Assembly: GCA_964385045.1 (NCBI GenBank)
Contig: CAYLNM010000017.1
Coordinates: 1 to 50,232, forward strand
Reading direction: 5' to 3'
DNA length: 50,232 nucleotides
From: CAYLNM01 sp964385045
Lineage (GTDB): Bacteria; Planctomycetota; Phycisphaerae; Phycisphaerales; SM1A02
The notes under the pieces are model-generated. The model saw only the letters and a program-made list of their open reading frames with translations. It was not told the origin of the DNA and did no database searches. Shown one piece after another: positions 40,584 to 49,551 of the stretch. The translations under genes were made by a program, and so were the position numbers. Each line of letters starts with the position of its first letter. Position 1 is the stretch's first letter.

Positions 40584-42239
40584 ATGGAGCGTGTGCGCGC
40601 GGCGTTGGCGTCCATCCGGACGCAGGTGCAGGGCATGGCGGGAGCGACGAAGGGGCTGCTCGCGAGCCTCGTGGTCATCCTCGCGCTGGTGCTCGGCTAC
40701 GTCCTCCTGCTGACCGGGCAGCCGGACATGGTCCCGCTCGGGCTCGCGGCCGACACCCGGCCGGACGTCCGGGCCCGGGTGACCAGCTTCCTGCAGGTGC
40801 GCAGCATCCCGTACGAGCAGGTGGGCAACGAGATCGCGGTCCCGTCGGACCGGCAGTTCGAGGTCCTCGCCCAGCTCTACGACGGGCGCGTGATCCGCGA
40901 GGACGCGATCGACTTCCAGCCGGTCTTCGCCGAGCAGAGCGTCTTCGAGCCCCGGTCGCTCTCGGAGAAGCGCTACAACGCCCAGGTGATGAAGAACGTC
41001 GGGCGGATGATCCGCATGCTCGACGGCGTCAACCAGGCCGAGGTGATCATCTCGCCCGCGCCGCGCAACGGCGGCATCGGCAGCGCCCGGGTGCCCTCGA
41101 GCGCGACGGTGGTCGTGGACACCGGCGGCCGCGGCATGTCCCGCTCGCGGGCCCGGGCGATCGCCCGCCTCGTCGCCCACGCCCACTCCGGACTCGAGCC
41201 GGCGAACGTGGCCGTGACCGACATGCACAGCCATCGCAGCTATACCGGGGCCGAGGATCCGGCGTCGGTCGCCCGCACGGCGCGGATGGAGCTCGAGGAG
41301 GGGATGGAGGCGTCGCTGCAGGCCAAGATCGAGCCGCTGCTCGCCCACATCCCGGGGGCCGTCATCAGCGTCAACGCGGTGGTGGACGTCGACCTCGTCG
41401 AGAGCCTCAGCACCCGCTTCGAGGAGCCCAAGCTCGGCGTCCGCCGCGAGCAGTCCCGGGACTTCGCCTCCACCCGCGAGCCCGCCGGCGGCGAGCCGGG
41501 GGTGCGGGCCAACGTCGCGCTGTCCGTCGGCGCCGCCGCGAGCACCAGCACCACCGAGTCGGAGACCGACACCCGTACCGACGCCTTCCCGCCGTGGGAT
41601 CAGGAGCGGGTGCGGCGGACGCCCGGCCGCGTGACGCAGGTCAGTGCCGTGGTGCAGGTGCCGCGCTCGTGGCTCGTCGGCAAGTGGCGCCTCGAGCAGG
41701 GCGACCCCGCGGCCGAGGCGGACGAGGCGACGCTGACGGCGTGGGCCGAGCCGCTGCTCCGGGGCATCGAGCAGGACGTCCGGACGCTGCTCCTCACCGA
41801 GCAGGCGGGCAACGCCGGCACCGCCCGCGTCCGCATGTACGACGACGTCACCGCGACCGCGGCCAACCTGGTGCCCGCCCCGGAGGCGACCACGGGGCTG
41901 CTCGCGGACCTCGTGGGCGGCGGCCTGGTGTCCACCGCGAGCGTGGTGCTGCTGGCGATGGTCAGCCTCGGCCTGATGTTCATGCTCGTGCGGAGCGCGA
42001 GCCGCGCCGACGAGATGCCCAGCGCCGAGGAGCTCGTCGGCATCCCCCCGAAGCTCGAGACCGAGGACGACATCATCGGCGAGGTCGGCGACGAGCCCTT
42101 CGCCCTCGAGGGCAAGGAGGTGGACGAGGACGTCGTCCGCCGCGAGCAGATCCTCGAGTACCTGAACAACTTCGCGGTGGAGGACTCCGAGGAGGCCGCG
42201 GCCCTCCTCCGCCGCTGGCTCCGCGACGACGAGGCCTGA
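40584..42239 (+). CDS. fliF: Flagellar MS-ring protein FliF
   Basis: 551 residues from the ATG at 40584, with GGGAGG 8 nt upstream. Membrane helices lie at ~22-42 and ~445-465. The periplasmic part has VRSIPYEQVGNEIAVPSDRQ and KRYNAQVMKNVGRMIRMLDG and NQAEVIISPAPRN, the secretin-like ring-building motifs of FliF. The C-terminal REQILEYLNNFAVEDSEEAA and LLRRWLRDDEA form the FliG-binding end. The conserved NYE(V/L)DK stretch of the second half is not recognisable. FliF is the inner-membrane ring that houses the export gate. Confidence 0.92.
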   Translation: MERVRAALASIRTQVQGMAGATKGLLASLVVILALVLGYVLLLTGQPDMVPLGLAADTRPDVRARVTSFLQVRSIPYEQVGNEIAVPSDRQFEVLAQLYDGRVIREDAIDFQPVFAEQSVFEPRSLSEKRYNAQVMKNVGRMIRMLDGVNQAEVIISPAPRNGGIGSARVPSSATVVVDTGGRGMSRSRARAIARLVAHAHSGLEPANVAVTDMHSHRSYTGAEDPASVARTARMELEEGMEASLQAKIEPLLAHIPGAVISVNAVVDVDLVESLSTRFEEPKLGVRREQSRDFASTREPAGGEPGVRANVALSVGAAASTSTTESETDTRTDAFPPWDQERVRRTPGRVTQVSAVVQVPRSWLVGKWRLEQGDPAAEADEATLTAWAEPLLRGIEQDVRTLLLTEQAGNAGTARVRMYDDVTATAANLVPAPEATTGLLADLVGGGLVSTASVVLLAMVSLGLMFMLVRSASRADEMPSAEELVGIPPKLETEDDIIGEVGDEPFALEGKEVDEDVVRREQILEYLNNFAVEDSEEAAALLRRWLRDDEA

Positions 42240-42365
42240 TCCCGGCCCGGCGGGCTCGGCCGGCTCGGGCGGTCCGGCCCGTCCGCCGCGCCGCGGCCCG
42301 AGCCCGGCCCGAGCCCGCGACCCCGATCCCCGCCCGCTCCCGTCCCGCATCCAACGGAACCCGCC

Positions 42366-43403
42366 ATGCCCCGCTTCGGCTCCAAGCTCCCCGCCACCGC
42401 CGACGAGCTCAAGGGCGTCCAGAAGGCCGCCATCCTGGTCATCGCCCTCGACGAGCAGGCGGCGGCGGGCGTCATCCGGCACCTGTCGACGGAGCAGGTC
42501 GAGGAGGTGATGCGCACCGTGGCGTCGATCGGCGAGGTGCCGCCGCACCTGACCAAGGACGTCATCGAGGAGTTCTACGGCCTGCGGCTCGCGAGCGAGG
42601 GCAGCAAGGAGGGGGGGCTCGAGTACGCGTCGCTGCTGCTCAAGCAGTCGCTCGACCCGCGGCTCGCCTCGCGGGTGATCGCCCAGATCCAGACCCAGGT
42701 GCAGAAGACGCCGTTCTCGTTCCTGCAGAAGGCCGAGAGCGAGAACCTGCTGACGTTCATCGAGGACGAGCACCCGCAGACGATCGCCCTCATCATGAGC
42801 TACCTCTCGTACCACAAGGCCTCGGACATCCTCGCCCGGCTGCCCGAGCAGAAGCAGGTCGAGGTGGTCCGGCGCATCGCGGGGATGGACCAGACGAACC
42901 CCGACGTCATCCGCGAGGTCGAGCAGGGCCTCGAGACCCGCCTCGCCAACATGCTCACCCAGTCGGTGGAGCGCGTGGGCGGCGTGGAGACGGTGGCCGA
43001 GATCCTGAACCTGATCGATCGCGGCACCGAGAAGAGCATCCTCGAGGGCATGGAGCCCGAGGACCCGGACCTCGTCGAGGAGATCCGGAAGCTCATGTTC
43101 GTCTTCGAGGACATCAACCTCCTCAACGATCGCGGCATCCAGGCGATGCTCAAGGAGATCGACAACGACGAGCTCTGCCTCGCCCTCAAGACCGCGAGCG
43201 AGCCGCTGCAGGAGAAGATCTTCGGCAACATGTCGCAGCGGGCGGCCGAGCTCATCCGGGAGGACATGGAGTACATGGGCCCGGTGCGGCTCACCGACGT
43301 CGAGGCGGCCCAGCAGCGGATCGTGGACGTCGTCCGCCGGCTCGAGGAGGCGGGCGAGATCGTGATCAGCGGCCGCGGCGCCGACAAGGACATGGTGGTG
43401 TGA
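42366..43403 (+). CDS. fliG: Flagellar motor switch protein FliG
   Basis: 345 residues, normal length. The middle domain has the EHPQT motif (135-139) in FIEDEHPQTIALIMSYL, and the C-terminal domain has the torque helix (RKLMFVFEDINLLNDRGIQA) followed by LKTASEPLQEKIFGNMSQRA and TDVEAAQQRIVDVVRRLEEA. FliG connects FliF to FliM and engages the stator. All charged torque-helix positions look intact by eye. Confidence 0.96.
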   Translation: MPRFGSKLPATADELKGVQKAAILVIALDEQAAAGVIRHLSTEQVEEVMRTVASIGEVPPHLTKDVIEEFYGLRLASEGSKEGGLEYASLLLKQSLDPRLASRVIAQIQTQVQKTPFSFLQKAESENLLTFIEDEHPQTIALIMSYLSYHKASDILARLPEQKQVEVVRRIAGMDQTNPDVIREVEQGLETRLANMLTQSVERVGGVETVAEILNLIDRGTEKSILEGMEPEDPDLVEEIRKLMFVFEDINLLNDRGIQAMLKEIDNDELCLALKTASEPLQEKIFGNMSQRAAELIREDMEYMGPVRLTDVEAAQQRIVDVVRRLEEAGEIVISGRGADKDMVV

Positions 43404-43479
43404 GCCGCGTCCCGACCCGAGCCGTGGCCGCATCCGCGCCCCGCCGGACGCACGCCCTGCCCGCACCGGAGCCGATCCG

Positions 43480-44532
43480 ATGCCGATCCTGAAGCAGTCC
43501 GACGCGGCGCCGCTGCTGAACGACCCGACCGTCGTCCTGGACCTCGGCGACCTGCAGCGGCAGGCGGACCGGATCATCGCCGCCGCGGAGCAGGAGGCCG
43601 AGCGGATCCTCGAGGCGGCCCGCGCCGCTGCCCGCGACGAGGGCGTGCGGATCCGGGCCGAGGCCGAGGCCGCCGGCCGCGTCGACGGCGAGACCGCCGG
43701 CCGGGCCACGGGGGAGGAGCGGGGCCGCGCCGAGGCGATGGCCGCGGCCGAGGCATCGCTCGACCGGCTGCAGGAGGCCTGGATCGGCGCCCTGCAGGAG
43801 TGGTCGGCCCGCCGCACCGCGGACCTTGCGGCGGCGCGGGAGGACGTCGTGGCGCTGGGGGTCGCGATCGCCGAGCGGATCGTGCACGGCACCGTCGAGG
43901 GCGACCGCGCCGCGGCGGCACGGCAGGCCGCCGCGGCGCTCGAGCTGCTGTCGGACGCGCGGGAGGTCCGGGTGCTGGTGCATCCCGAGGACGAGGCGGT
44001 GGTGGCCGAGGCGATGCCGCGGCTGGCCGGTGCGGTCGGGGGTGCGGCCCACGTGAGCCTCGGGACGGACGCATCCGTCGATCGGGGCGGCGTCGTCGTG
44101 CGGAGCGGCGAGGGCACGGTGGACGCCCGCATCGAGACGCAGCTGCGGCGGATCGCGGCGGCGCTCGTGCCGGGGCGGGCCGCGGCGCTGGACGCGGCGG
44201 CCGCGGCGGACGCCGCGGGTGCGATGTCTGCGGTGGACGTCGCGGGCGCGGCGTCGGTGACGGGCTCGGCCGAGGACGTGGGCGAGGGCGCGGCTGCGGG
44301 CGTGGACGCGGCGGCGGGGGCGGACGCGGACGGGAGCGCGGGCGAGCGTCCGAGGGGGGCGGACGACCCGAACCGGACGAACGCCGCGAACGACATGGGG
44401 GATGCGAACGACGCGAACGCCGCGGCCGACGCGGCCGACGCCCACGATGCGGATGATGCGGCGGACGCCCCGGGCACTGCCGCCCGCGACCGCGACGAGC
44501 ACGACGACGAGACGATGGGGGCGGCGGCATGA
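43480..44532 (+). CDS. fliH: Flagellar assembly protein FliH
   Basis: 350 residues. The N-terminal half is a long Ala/Glu/Arg-rich helix with Gly at regular steps (GRVDGETAGRATGEERGRAE), like the GXXXG repeats of FliH; the C-terminal domain has VALGVAIAERIVHGTVEGDR, VRVLVHPEDEAVV, and GGVVVRSGEGTVDARIETQL, all FliH-like. FliH restrains and locates the FliI ATPase. The last ~110 residues are an extra acidic Ala/Asp/Asn tail. It overlaps fliI by ATGA. Confidence 0.85.
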   Translation: MPILKQSDAAPLLNDPTVVLDLGDLQRQADRIIAAAEQEAERILEAARAAARDEGVRIRAEAEAAGRVDGETAGRATGEERGRAEAMAAAEASLDRLQEAWIGALQEWSARRTADLAAAREDVVALGVAIAERIVHGTVEGDRAAAARQAAAALELLSDAREVRVLVHPEDEAVVAEAMPRLAGAVGGAAHVSLGTDASVDRGGVVVRSGEGTVDARIETQLRRIAAALVPGRAAALDAAAAADAAGAMSAVDVAGAASVTGSAEDVGEGAAAGVDAAAGADADGSAGERPRGADDPNRTNAANDMGDANDANAAADAADAHDADDAADAPGTAARDRDEHDDETMGAAA

Positions 44533-45842
44533 GCGCCGCGGCCTCGGCCCTCGACCGCCTCGCCCACCTCGAGCCCCGGGCGGTGACGGGCTCCGTCGCT
44601 GCGCTCCGCGGGCTCGCGCTGGAGGTCCGCGACCTGCCGCTGCCGGTGGGCACGGTGGTCCGCGTGGGCGGGGTCGGCGGTCGTGCGGCCCGGGGCGAGG
44701 TGGTGGGCTTCGACGGCGGCACCAGCACCGTCATGCTGCTCGACGAGTCGGTGGCCGTGCGGCCCGGAGCCCGCGTCACCGGCGAGGGGCTCGGGGCCGT
44801 GGTGCCCGCGGGCGACGAGCTCGTCGGCCGCGTGGTGGACGCCCTCGGCCAGCCGATCGACGACGGTCCGGCGCTCACCGGCCTCGAGCCGCGACGGCTG
44901 CACCCCGATCCGCTGCCGGCGACGCGGCGCGGCCGCATCACCGAGCCGCTGCCGACCGGCGTGCGGGCGCTCGACGGCATGCTCACGCTCGGCCGCGGCC
45001 AGCGCATCGGCGTCTTCGCCGGACCCGGCGTCGGCAAGTCGACGCTGATGAGCCAGATCGCCCGGAACACCGCGGCCGACGTGAACGTGATCGCGATGGT
45101 CGGGGAGCGCGGGCGCGAGGTGCCCGAGTTCCTGCACTCGGCTCTCGGTCCCGAGGGGCTCGCCCGGTCCGTCGTCGTGGTCTCCACGAGCGACGAGTCG
45201 CCGGTCATGCGGATGCGGGCCGCGTTCACCGCCACCGCGGTGGCCGAGCACTTCCGCGACCGCGGGGCCGACGTCATGCTGATGATGGACTCGGTCACAC
45301 GGCTCGCCCAGGCCCAGCGGCAGATCGGCCTCGCCGCCGGGGAGCCGCCCGCCACCCGCGGCTACCCGCCGTCGGTCTTCGCCCTGCTGCCGCGGCTGCT
45401 CGAGCGAGCCGGCCCCGTCGCGGGCGGCGGCTCGATCACCGGCATCTACACCGTGCTCGTCGAGGGCGACGACCTCACCGAGCCGGTCTCGGACGCGGTG
45501 CGCGGGATCCTCGACGGACACGTCGCCCTGTCCCGCGACCTCGCCGGGCGCGGCCACCATCCGGCGATCGACCTGCTCGAGTCGGTCTCCCGTGTCGCCG
45601 ACGACGTGTGCGACGAGGGGCACCGGCTCGCCCGCGGCGAGCTGCGGCGGATGATCGCGGCCCGCGCCCGCAACGAGGAGCTCATCGGCGTCGGGGCGTA
45701 CGTCGCCGGCAGCGACGCCGACTGCGACCGGGCGCTCGCCCGCCACGACGCCATCGACGCCTTCCTCCGGCAGCCGCCCGGCGAGGGCACGCCGTATCCC
45801 GAGACCTGTCGCCGGCTCGCGGGACTCGTCGCCGGACGCTGA
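44529..45842 (+). CDS. fliI: Flagellum-specific ATP synthase FliI
   Basis: 437 residues, the family length. The F1-beta-like core has Walker A GPGVGKST (165-172) in IGVFAGPGVGKSTLM, GERGREVPEFL, and Walker B VMLMMDSVTRLAQAQRQIGL. LAGEPPATRGYPPSVFALLP-like AAGEPPATRGYPPSVFALLP is diagnostic of FliI. It energises export of flagellar subunits with FliH and FliJ. Confidence 0.97.
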   Translation: MSAAASALDRLAHLEPRAVTGSVAALRGLALEVRDLPLPVGTVVRVGGVGGRAARGEVVGFDGGTSTVMLLDESVAVRPGARVTGEGLGAVVPAGDELVGRVVDALGQPIDDGPALTGLEPRRLHPDPLPATRRGRITEPLPTGVRALDGMLTLGRGQRIGVFAGPGVGKSTLMSQIARNTAADVNVIAMVGERGREVPEFLHSALGPEGLARSVVVVSTSDESPVMRMRAAFTATAVAEHFRDRGADVMLMMDSVTRLAQAQRQIGLAAGEPPATRGYPPSVFALLPRLLERAGPVAGGGSITGIYTVLVEGDDLTEPVSDAVRGILDGHVALSRDLAGRGHHPAIDLLESVSRVADDVCDEGHRLARGELRRMIAARARNEELIGVGAYVAGSDADCDRALARHDAIDAFLRQPPGEGTPYPETCRRLAGLVAGR

Positions 45843-45915
45843 CGCCGCCTCCCGCGCCGCGCCGCCCGGCCGCCCCCGCCGAGCCATCGCCGCCCGCCCT
45901 CCCCGGAGCTCGCCC

Positions 45916-46464
45916 GTGTCCCGATTCCGCTTCCCCCTCGATCCCGTCCTCCGCATGCGCGAGCGGGCGGAGCGCGAGCGCCTCGCCGAGGTGGCCGGCC
46001 TCGAGCAGGAGCGGTCCCGGCTCGAGGACGCGATCCGGCGCGAGCAGGCGACGATCAGCCACGGCCAGCAGGGGCAGCGGGAGCGGCTCGCGGGACGGGT
46101 CGACATGCGGGAGCTGCGCTCGACCGCGGCGGGGACCCTCGGGGCGATGCGGCGGGCCGGCCGGCTCGCGGTCGAGCTCGCCGGCGTCTACCGGCGGATC
46201 GAGGAGGCGCGGGGACGCCTGGTCGACGCCTCGCGCGACCGACGGGCGGTGGAGCGGCTGCGCGAGCGACGGCTCGAGGCCTTCCGGCGCGAGGAGGGCC
46301 GGCGCGAGGCGCGGCGGCTCGACGACGTCGCCACCGAGGCGTGGCGGCGTCACGCGGGCGGGAGGCGGCGGGCCGGCCCGGACCCGGTCGCTGAGCCGGG
46401 GAACGGTCCGGGCGGCCCGGCCCGCCCACCGGCCACCGGCATCGGACGAGAGGACGCGGCATGA
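45916..46464 (+). CDS. fliJ: Flagellar export protein FliJ
   Basis: 182 residues from a GTG; FliJ is usually ~147. It starts SRFRFPLDPVLRMRERAERE, typical of FliJ (F.F.L..VL..R), and continues as a long basic coiled coil rich in Arg and Glu. FliJ is the central stalk of the FliI hexamer and also meets FlhA. A ~35-residue Pro/Gly tail is extra. It overlaps the next gene by ATGA. Confidence 0.85.
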   Translation: MSRFRFPLDPVLRMRERAERERLAEVAGLEQERSRLEDAIRREQATISHGQQGQRERLAGRVDMRELRSTAAGTLGAMRRAGRLAVELAGVYRRIEEARGRLVDASRDRRAVERLRERRLEAFRREEGRREARRLDDVATEAWRRHAGGRRRAGPDPVAEPGNGPGGPARPPATGIGREDAA

Positions 46465-47198
46465 AGACCATCGGCACCGCCCTGACCACGCTCGCGATCG
46501 CGAACCTGCTCGCGCTCGCCGGCTTCGTGGGCTGGCTCGGCGCGACCGACCGGCTCAGCCCCGAGCGGGTGCGCGAGATCCGGGCGATCCTCGCCCCGAC
46601 CGTCGCCGAGGCCGCGGCCGCCGCGGCGGAGGCCGAGGCGGCGCGCGAGGCCGAGGCGGCGGCGGCGGACGAGGCGGCGCGGCGCGCGAACCCGCCGCTG
46701 ACGCCCGGCGCCGTGCTTGCCCGGCGCGAGGTCGCGCTGGACGCCTCGGCGCAGGAGATCGCGCGGGTGCGGCAGGAGGTGCGCGAGCGGCAGGCCGAGC
46801 TCGACCGGCAGGTCGCGGCGGTGGCCGAGGCCCGCGCCGCCCTCGAGGCCGAGCGCGAGGCCTGGGAGGCGGCCCGGGCGGCCGAGATGGCGCGGGCGGA
46901 CGACGCCCAGTTCGACAAGCTGGTGTCGCTGTTCGCGGCCCTCAAGGCCCGCGACGCCCGCGACCTGGTGCTGGAGATGGAGGCCCGGGGCGAGCGCGAG
47001 GAGATCGTGCGGATCCTCGACGCGCTGCCGGTGCGGAGCGCGGCGAAGATCGTCGCCGAGCTCAAGACGCCGGAGCAGCGGACGTTGGCAAGCGCCTTGC
47101 TGGCACGTCTGCGGGACCTCGGTCGCACGCTTCCCGGTGCGGCGGGTTCCGAGGAGCCAGCCGCCGATGTCGATCCTCTCGAGTCGCCTGACGGGTGA
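46461..47198 (+). CDS. MotE-like flagellar protein (MgtE-N-like domain)
   Basis: 245 residues. One N-terminal membrane helix (LTTLAIANLLALAGFVGWLG, ~8-27), a long coiled coil (~45-145, Ala/Glu/Arg-rich), and a C-terminal helical domain with FDKLVSLFAALKARDARDLV and ILDALPVRSAAKIVAELKTP. The last part matches the MotE family, the periplasmic chaperone for the stator protein MotC, which shares the MgtE N-domain fold. The position between fliJ and fliK is common for such genes. A sigma54 promoter and the start of fliK lie inside its 3' end. Confidence 0.75.
   Translation: MKTIGTALTTLAIANLLALAGFVGWLGATDRLSPERVREIRAILAPTVAEAAAAAAEAEAAREAEAAAADEAARRANPPLTPGAVLARREVALDASAQEIARVRQEVRERQAELDRQVAAVAEARAALEAEREAWEAARAAEMARADDAQFDKLVSLFAALKARDARDLVLEMEARGEREEIVRILDALPVRSAAKIVAELKTPEQRTLASALLARLRDLGRTLPGAAGSEEPAADVDPLESPDG
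47085..47101 (+). promoter_or_regulatory. Sigma54 promoter in front of fliK, inside the motE-like gene
   Basis: TTGGCAAGCGCCTTGCT fits the -24/-12 consensus YTGGCACG-N4-TTGCW at all but one core position, and GG and GC are exactly 10 nt apart. Transcription should start near 47112, about 55 nt before the fliK ATG. GAGGAG at 47151-47156 is the likely ribosome binding site. Confidence 0.75.
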
Positions 47199-48942
47199 GT
47201 ACCTGCTGAACGCGGTGGGAGGTGCGGACCGCCGCCGCGCCGATCTCGCCGGTGACGGCGCAGGATTCCGCGATCGCCTCGACGCCGCCCGCCGCGAGAC
47301 CGCGGCGAGCCGCGAGGACGGCGGGCCGGACGCGGCCGAGGAGGCCCGCGCCCGCGACCGCGACCGGGCCGAGGCGGCGGACGAGGCCGACCGCGACCGG
47401 GACCGCGACCGAGACCGCGACCGGACCGACGACGACGGTCCCGAGGCGTCCCGCGACCGGGGCCGAGATGACCACGCGCGATCGCGGGGCGAGGCCGACG
47501 GCGGCGAGGACGACGCCGTCCGGGCGGCGACGGTCCGAGCGGAGGGGGCCTGGGCCCCGGCGGCCTCGGACGCGGCGACCGGCGGCACCACCGCCTCCGG
47601 CGAGGCGATCGACGAGGTCGCGGCCCCGCTGCGTCCGGCCGGGGCGACCGGCGGCACGTCCGAGGCGCCCACGGCGCCGGGCGACGCGACCGGCGAGGGC
47701 CGCGGCGACCGTGGCGTCCGGCGATCCGACGTCTCGACGACGTCGCCCGGTGCAGGGGCCGAGACGTCCGCCGCCGCCGCCGGTCCGGCCGGAGCGGCAT
47801 CCGCGGCCGGCACCACGCCGGCGGCCGGCGATCCGGGCCGCGCCGGCAGCCACGCTGCGGCCCGCGCCGAGGCGCCCGCGACCACCGCTCCCTCCGGCGA
47901 GGCCGGCCGCGCCGCCGAGACGCCCGCCGGCGGCCGCTTCGAGGTCGATCCCACCCTCGCGCGCCGCGATGCCGGGCCCGACCGCTCGGACTACCGCCAG
48001 GCGATGGCCGATCGCGCCGCCGGGCGCGATCTCGGCCCGGCCGAGCGGCAGGCCCTCGCCCTCGAGCAGCGCATCGCCCGGGCCCGGGCCGAGGCCGCCG
48101 CCCGCGGCTCGGCCGGCGACGGCGGCTCGGCCACCGCGTCGACCGCCGGCGCCACGACCCCGTCCGGCGCGAGGCCCGCCGCGGGCTCCGGCCGGCCCGG
48201 CATGGTCCGGGACGCGGGGACCGCCGCCACCGGCACCTCCGGCGCCTCCACCAGCGGCGGCGCGACCGCCGGCGGCGCCGGCACGGCGTCCGCCGCCCCG
48301 TCCACCGCCGCCGCCACCACCGCCACCACCACGACCGCCGCCCCCGTCGACGCGGGGGCCGCCGCCGGCGTGCCCGCCCGCACCGCGGGCGCCACCGTCG
48401 CGCCCGGCGTCGAGGCGAGCTCCGGCGCGCCCCTCGGCCGCGGCGGCGAGGACGTCGCCGCCCAGGCCCTCCGCGGCGTGCGGATGCTCGTCGGCCGTGA
48501 GGGCGGGTCGATGACCGTGCGCCTGCAGCCCGGCGACCTCGGCGAGCTCCGCGTCCGCGTGGAGATCCGCGGAGGCACCGTCCGGGCGGAGTTCGACACC
48601 ACCACCGAGGCCGCCCGCACCCGGCTCGAGCGGGGGCTCGAGGGCCTCCGCCGCAGCCTCGAGGAGCGCGGCCTGCAGGTCGAGCGGCTCGCCGTCCGCG
48701 GTGGCGAGGCCGAGTCGGCCCGGCCCGCCGGCGACGCCGGGCGGACCGCCGGCCGCGACGAGGCGGGCGGCGACCGCGCCGACCGCGGCGGCGGCGAGGG
48801 CCGCCGCGAGGACGCGGCCGGCGGGGAGTCCCGCGGTCGTCGTGACGAACATCCCGGCCCGCGCCGAGGCTTCGGCGACCGGGCCTCCACGCCCGACGCC
48901 CTGAGGGCGTTCGCCTCCGTCTTCGGGGAGCAGGTCCAGTGA
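47167..48942 (+). CDS. fliK: Flagellar hook-length control protein FliK
   Basis: 591 residues. The first ~430 residues are Ala/Gly/Thr/Asp-rich and probably disordered, with (DR)n runs near residues 75-90, as expected of the FliK molecular ruler. The C-terminal domain (~435-510) has GGSMTVRLQPGDLGELRVRV and EIRGGTVRAEFDTTTEAART, the FliK signature (L.P..LG.V.V.....G.V...F). It overlaps the upstream gene by 32 nt. FliK sets hook length and switches export specificity. Confidence 0.88.
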   Translation: MSILSSRLTGEYLLNAVGGADRRRADLAGDGAGFRDRLDAARRETAASREDGGPDAAEEARARDRDRAEAADEADRDRDRDRDRDRTDDDGPEASRDRGRDDHARSRGEADGGEDDAVRAATVRAEGAWAPAASDAATGGTTASGEAIDEVAAPLRPAGATGGTSEAPTAPGDATGEGRGDRGVRRSDVSTTSPGAGAETSAAAAGPAGAASAAGTTPAAGDPGRAGSHAAARAEAPATTAPSGEAGRAAETPAGGRFEVDPTLARRDAGPDRSDYRQAMADRAAGRDLGPAERQALALEQRIARARAEAAARGSAGDGGSATASTAGATTPSGARPAAGSGRPGMVRDAGTAATGTSGASTSGGATAGGAGTASAAPSTAAATTATTTTAAPVDAGAAAGVPARTAGATVAPGVEASSGAPLGRGGEDVAAQALRGVRMLVGREGGSMTVRLQPGDLGELRVRVEIRGGTVRAEFDTTTEAARTRLERGLEGLRRSLEERGLQVERLAVRGGEAESARPAGDAGRTAGRDEAGGDRADRGGGEGRREDAAGGESRGRRDEHPGPRRGFGDRASTPDALRAFASVFGEQVQ

Positions 48943-49448
48943 GTGCGATCAGTGCCGCGACGTTGACCGACCAGACGCTGCGCGAGGCGCAGGCCTCCTC
49001 CGGTCCCAACCGCTTCGAGGAGCTGAACTCCGAGGAGTTCCTCCGGATCATCTTCACCGAGCTGCAGAACCAGGATCCGATGCAGCCGAGCGACACCAAG
49101 GCGCTGCTCGAGCAGCTCAACTCGATCCGCCAGATCGAGTCGGACCTCCAGCTGACCCGCAGCATCGAGACGCTGGTCACCGAGAACCAGCTCGCGACGG
49201 CGGGCGGCCTCATCGGCAGCTACGTGAGCGGACGGACCACCGACTTCGACCGGGCCGAAGGCTGGGTCGTCTCGGCCGGACGCCGTGACGATCAGGTGGT
49301 GCTCGGACTCGACGACGGGCGCGAGGTGCCGATCGACAACCTCGACGAGGTGCTCGATCCGAGCGCCTTCACCGGGCCCGGAGTCGGCCCGCTCGCCTCG
49401 GGCGCGGCCGCCACCTCCGCCGCCGGCCGCCTGCCGCTCGCGGGCTGA
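48939..49448 (+). CDS. flgD: Flagellar hook assembly protein FlgD
   Basis: 169 residues from a GTG overlapping the fliK stop. The N-terminal signature LNSEEFLRIIFTELQNQDPM with QPSDTKALLEQLNSIRQIES (usually F..LL..QL..QDP..P.....F...LAQFS) is clear. The rest is shorter than in enteric FlgD and lacks the full FlgD Ig/tudor-like region, although GSYVSGRTTDF and VVLGLDDGREVPIDNLDEVL remain. FlgD is the scaffold for hook polymerisation. Confidence 0.9.
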   Translation: MSAISAATLTDQTLREAQASSGPNRFEELNSEEFLRIIFTELQNQDPMQPSDTKALLEQLNSIRQIESDLQLTRSIETLVTENQLATAGGLIGSYVSGRTTDFDRAEGWVVSAGRRDDQVVLGLDDGREVPIDNLDEVLDPSAFTGPGVGPLASGAAATSAAGRLPLAG

Positions 49449-49551
49449 TCCAGCCGGATCGCACCGATGCGGCCGCCGGATCGCCGGCGCCGCCCCCGCG
49501 ATCCCGCGGTGACGCCCTCGCCGAGGGCGATCTTCGGAGCCTGCGCCGCCC

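Noticed and set aside
40206..46106. A 1966-codon open frame on the minus strand across the flagellar genes
   Set aside because: It is antisense to fliF-fliI, which are certain, and its product is His/Arg/Gly-rich without any family. Such frames arise from extreme GC3.
47101..47116. TGGCACG right behind the fliK sigma54 site as another promoter
   Set aside because: The -12 position is GG, not GC; the overlapping site at 47085-47101 is far better.
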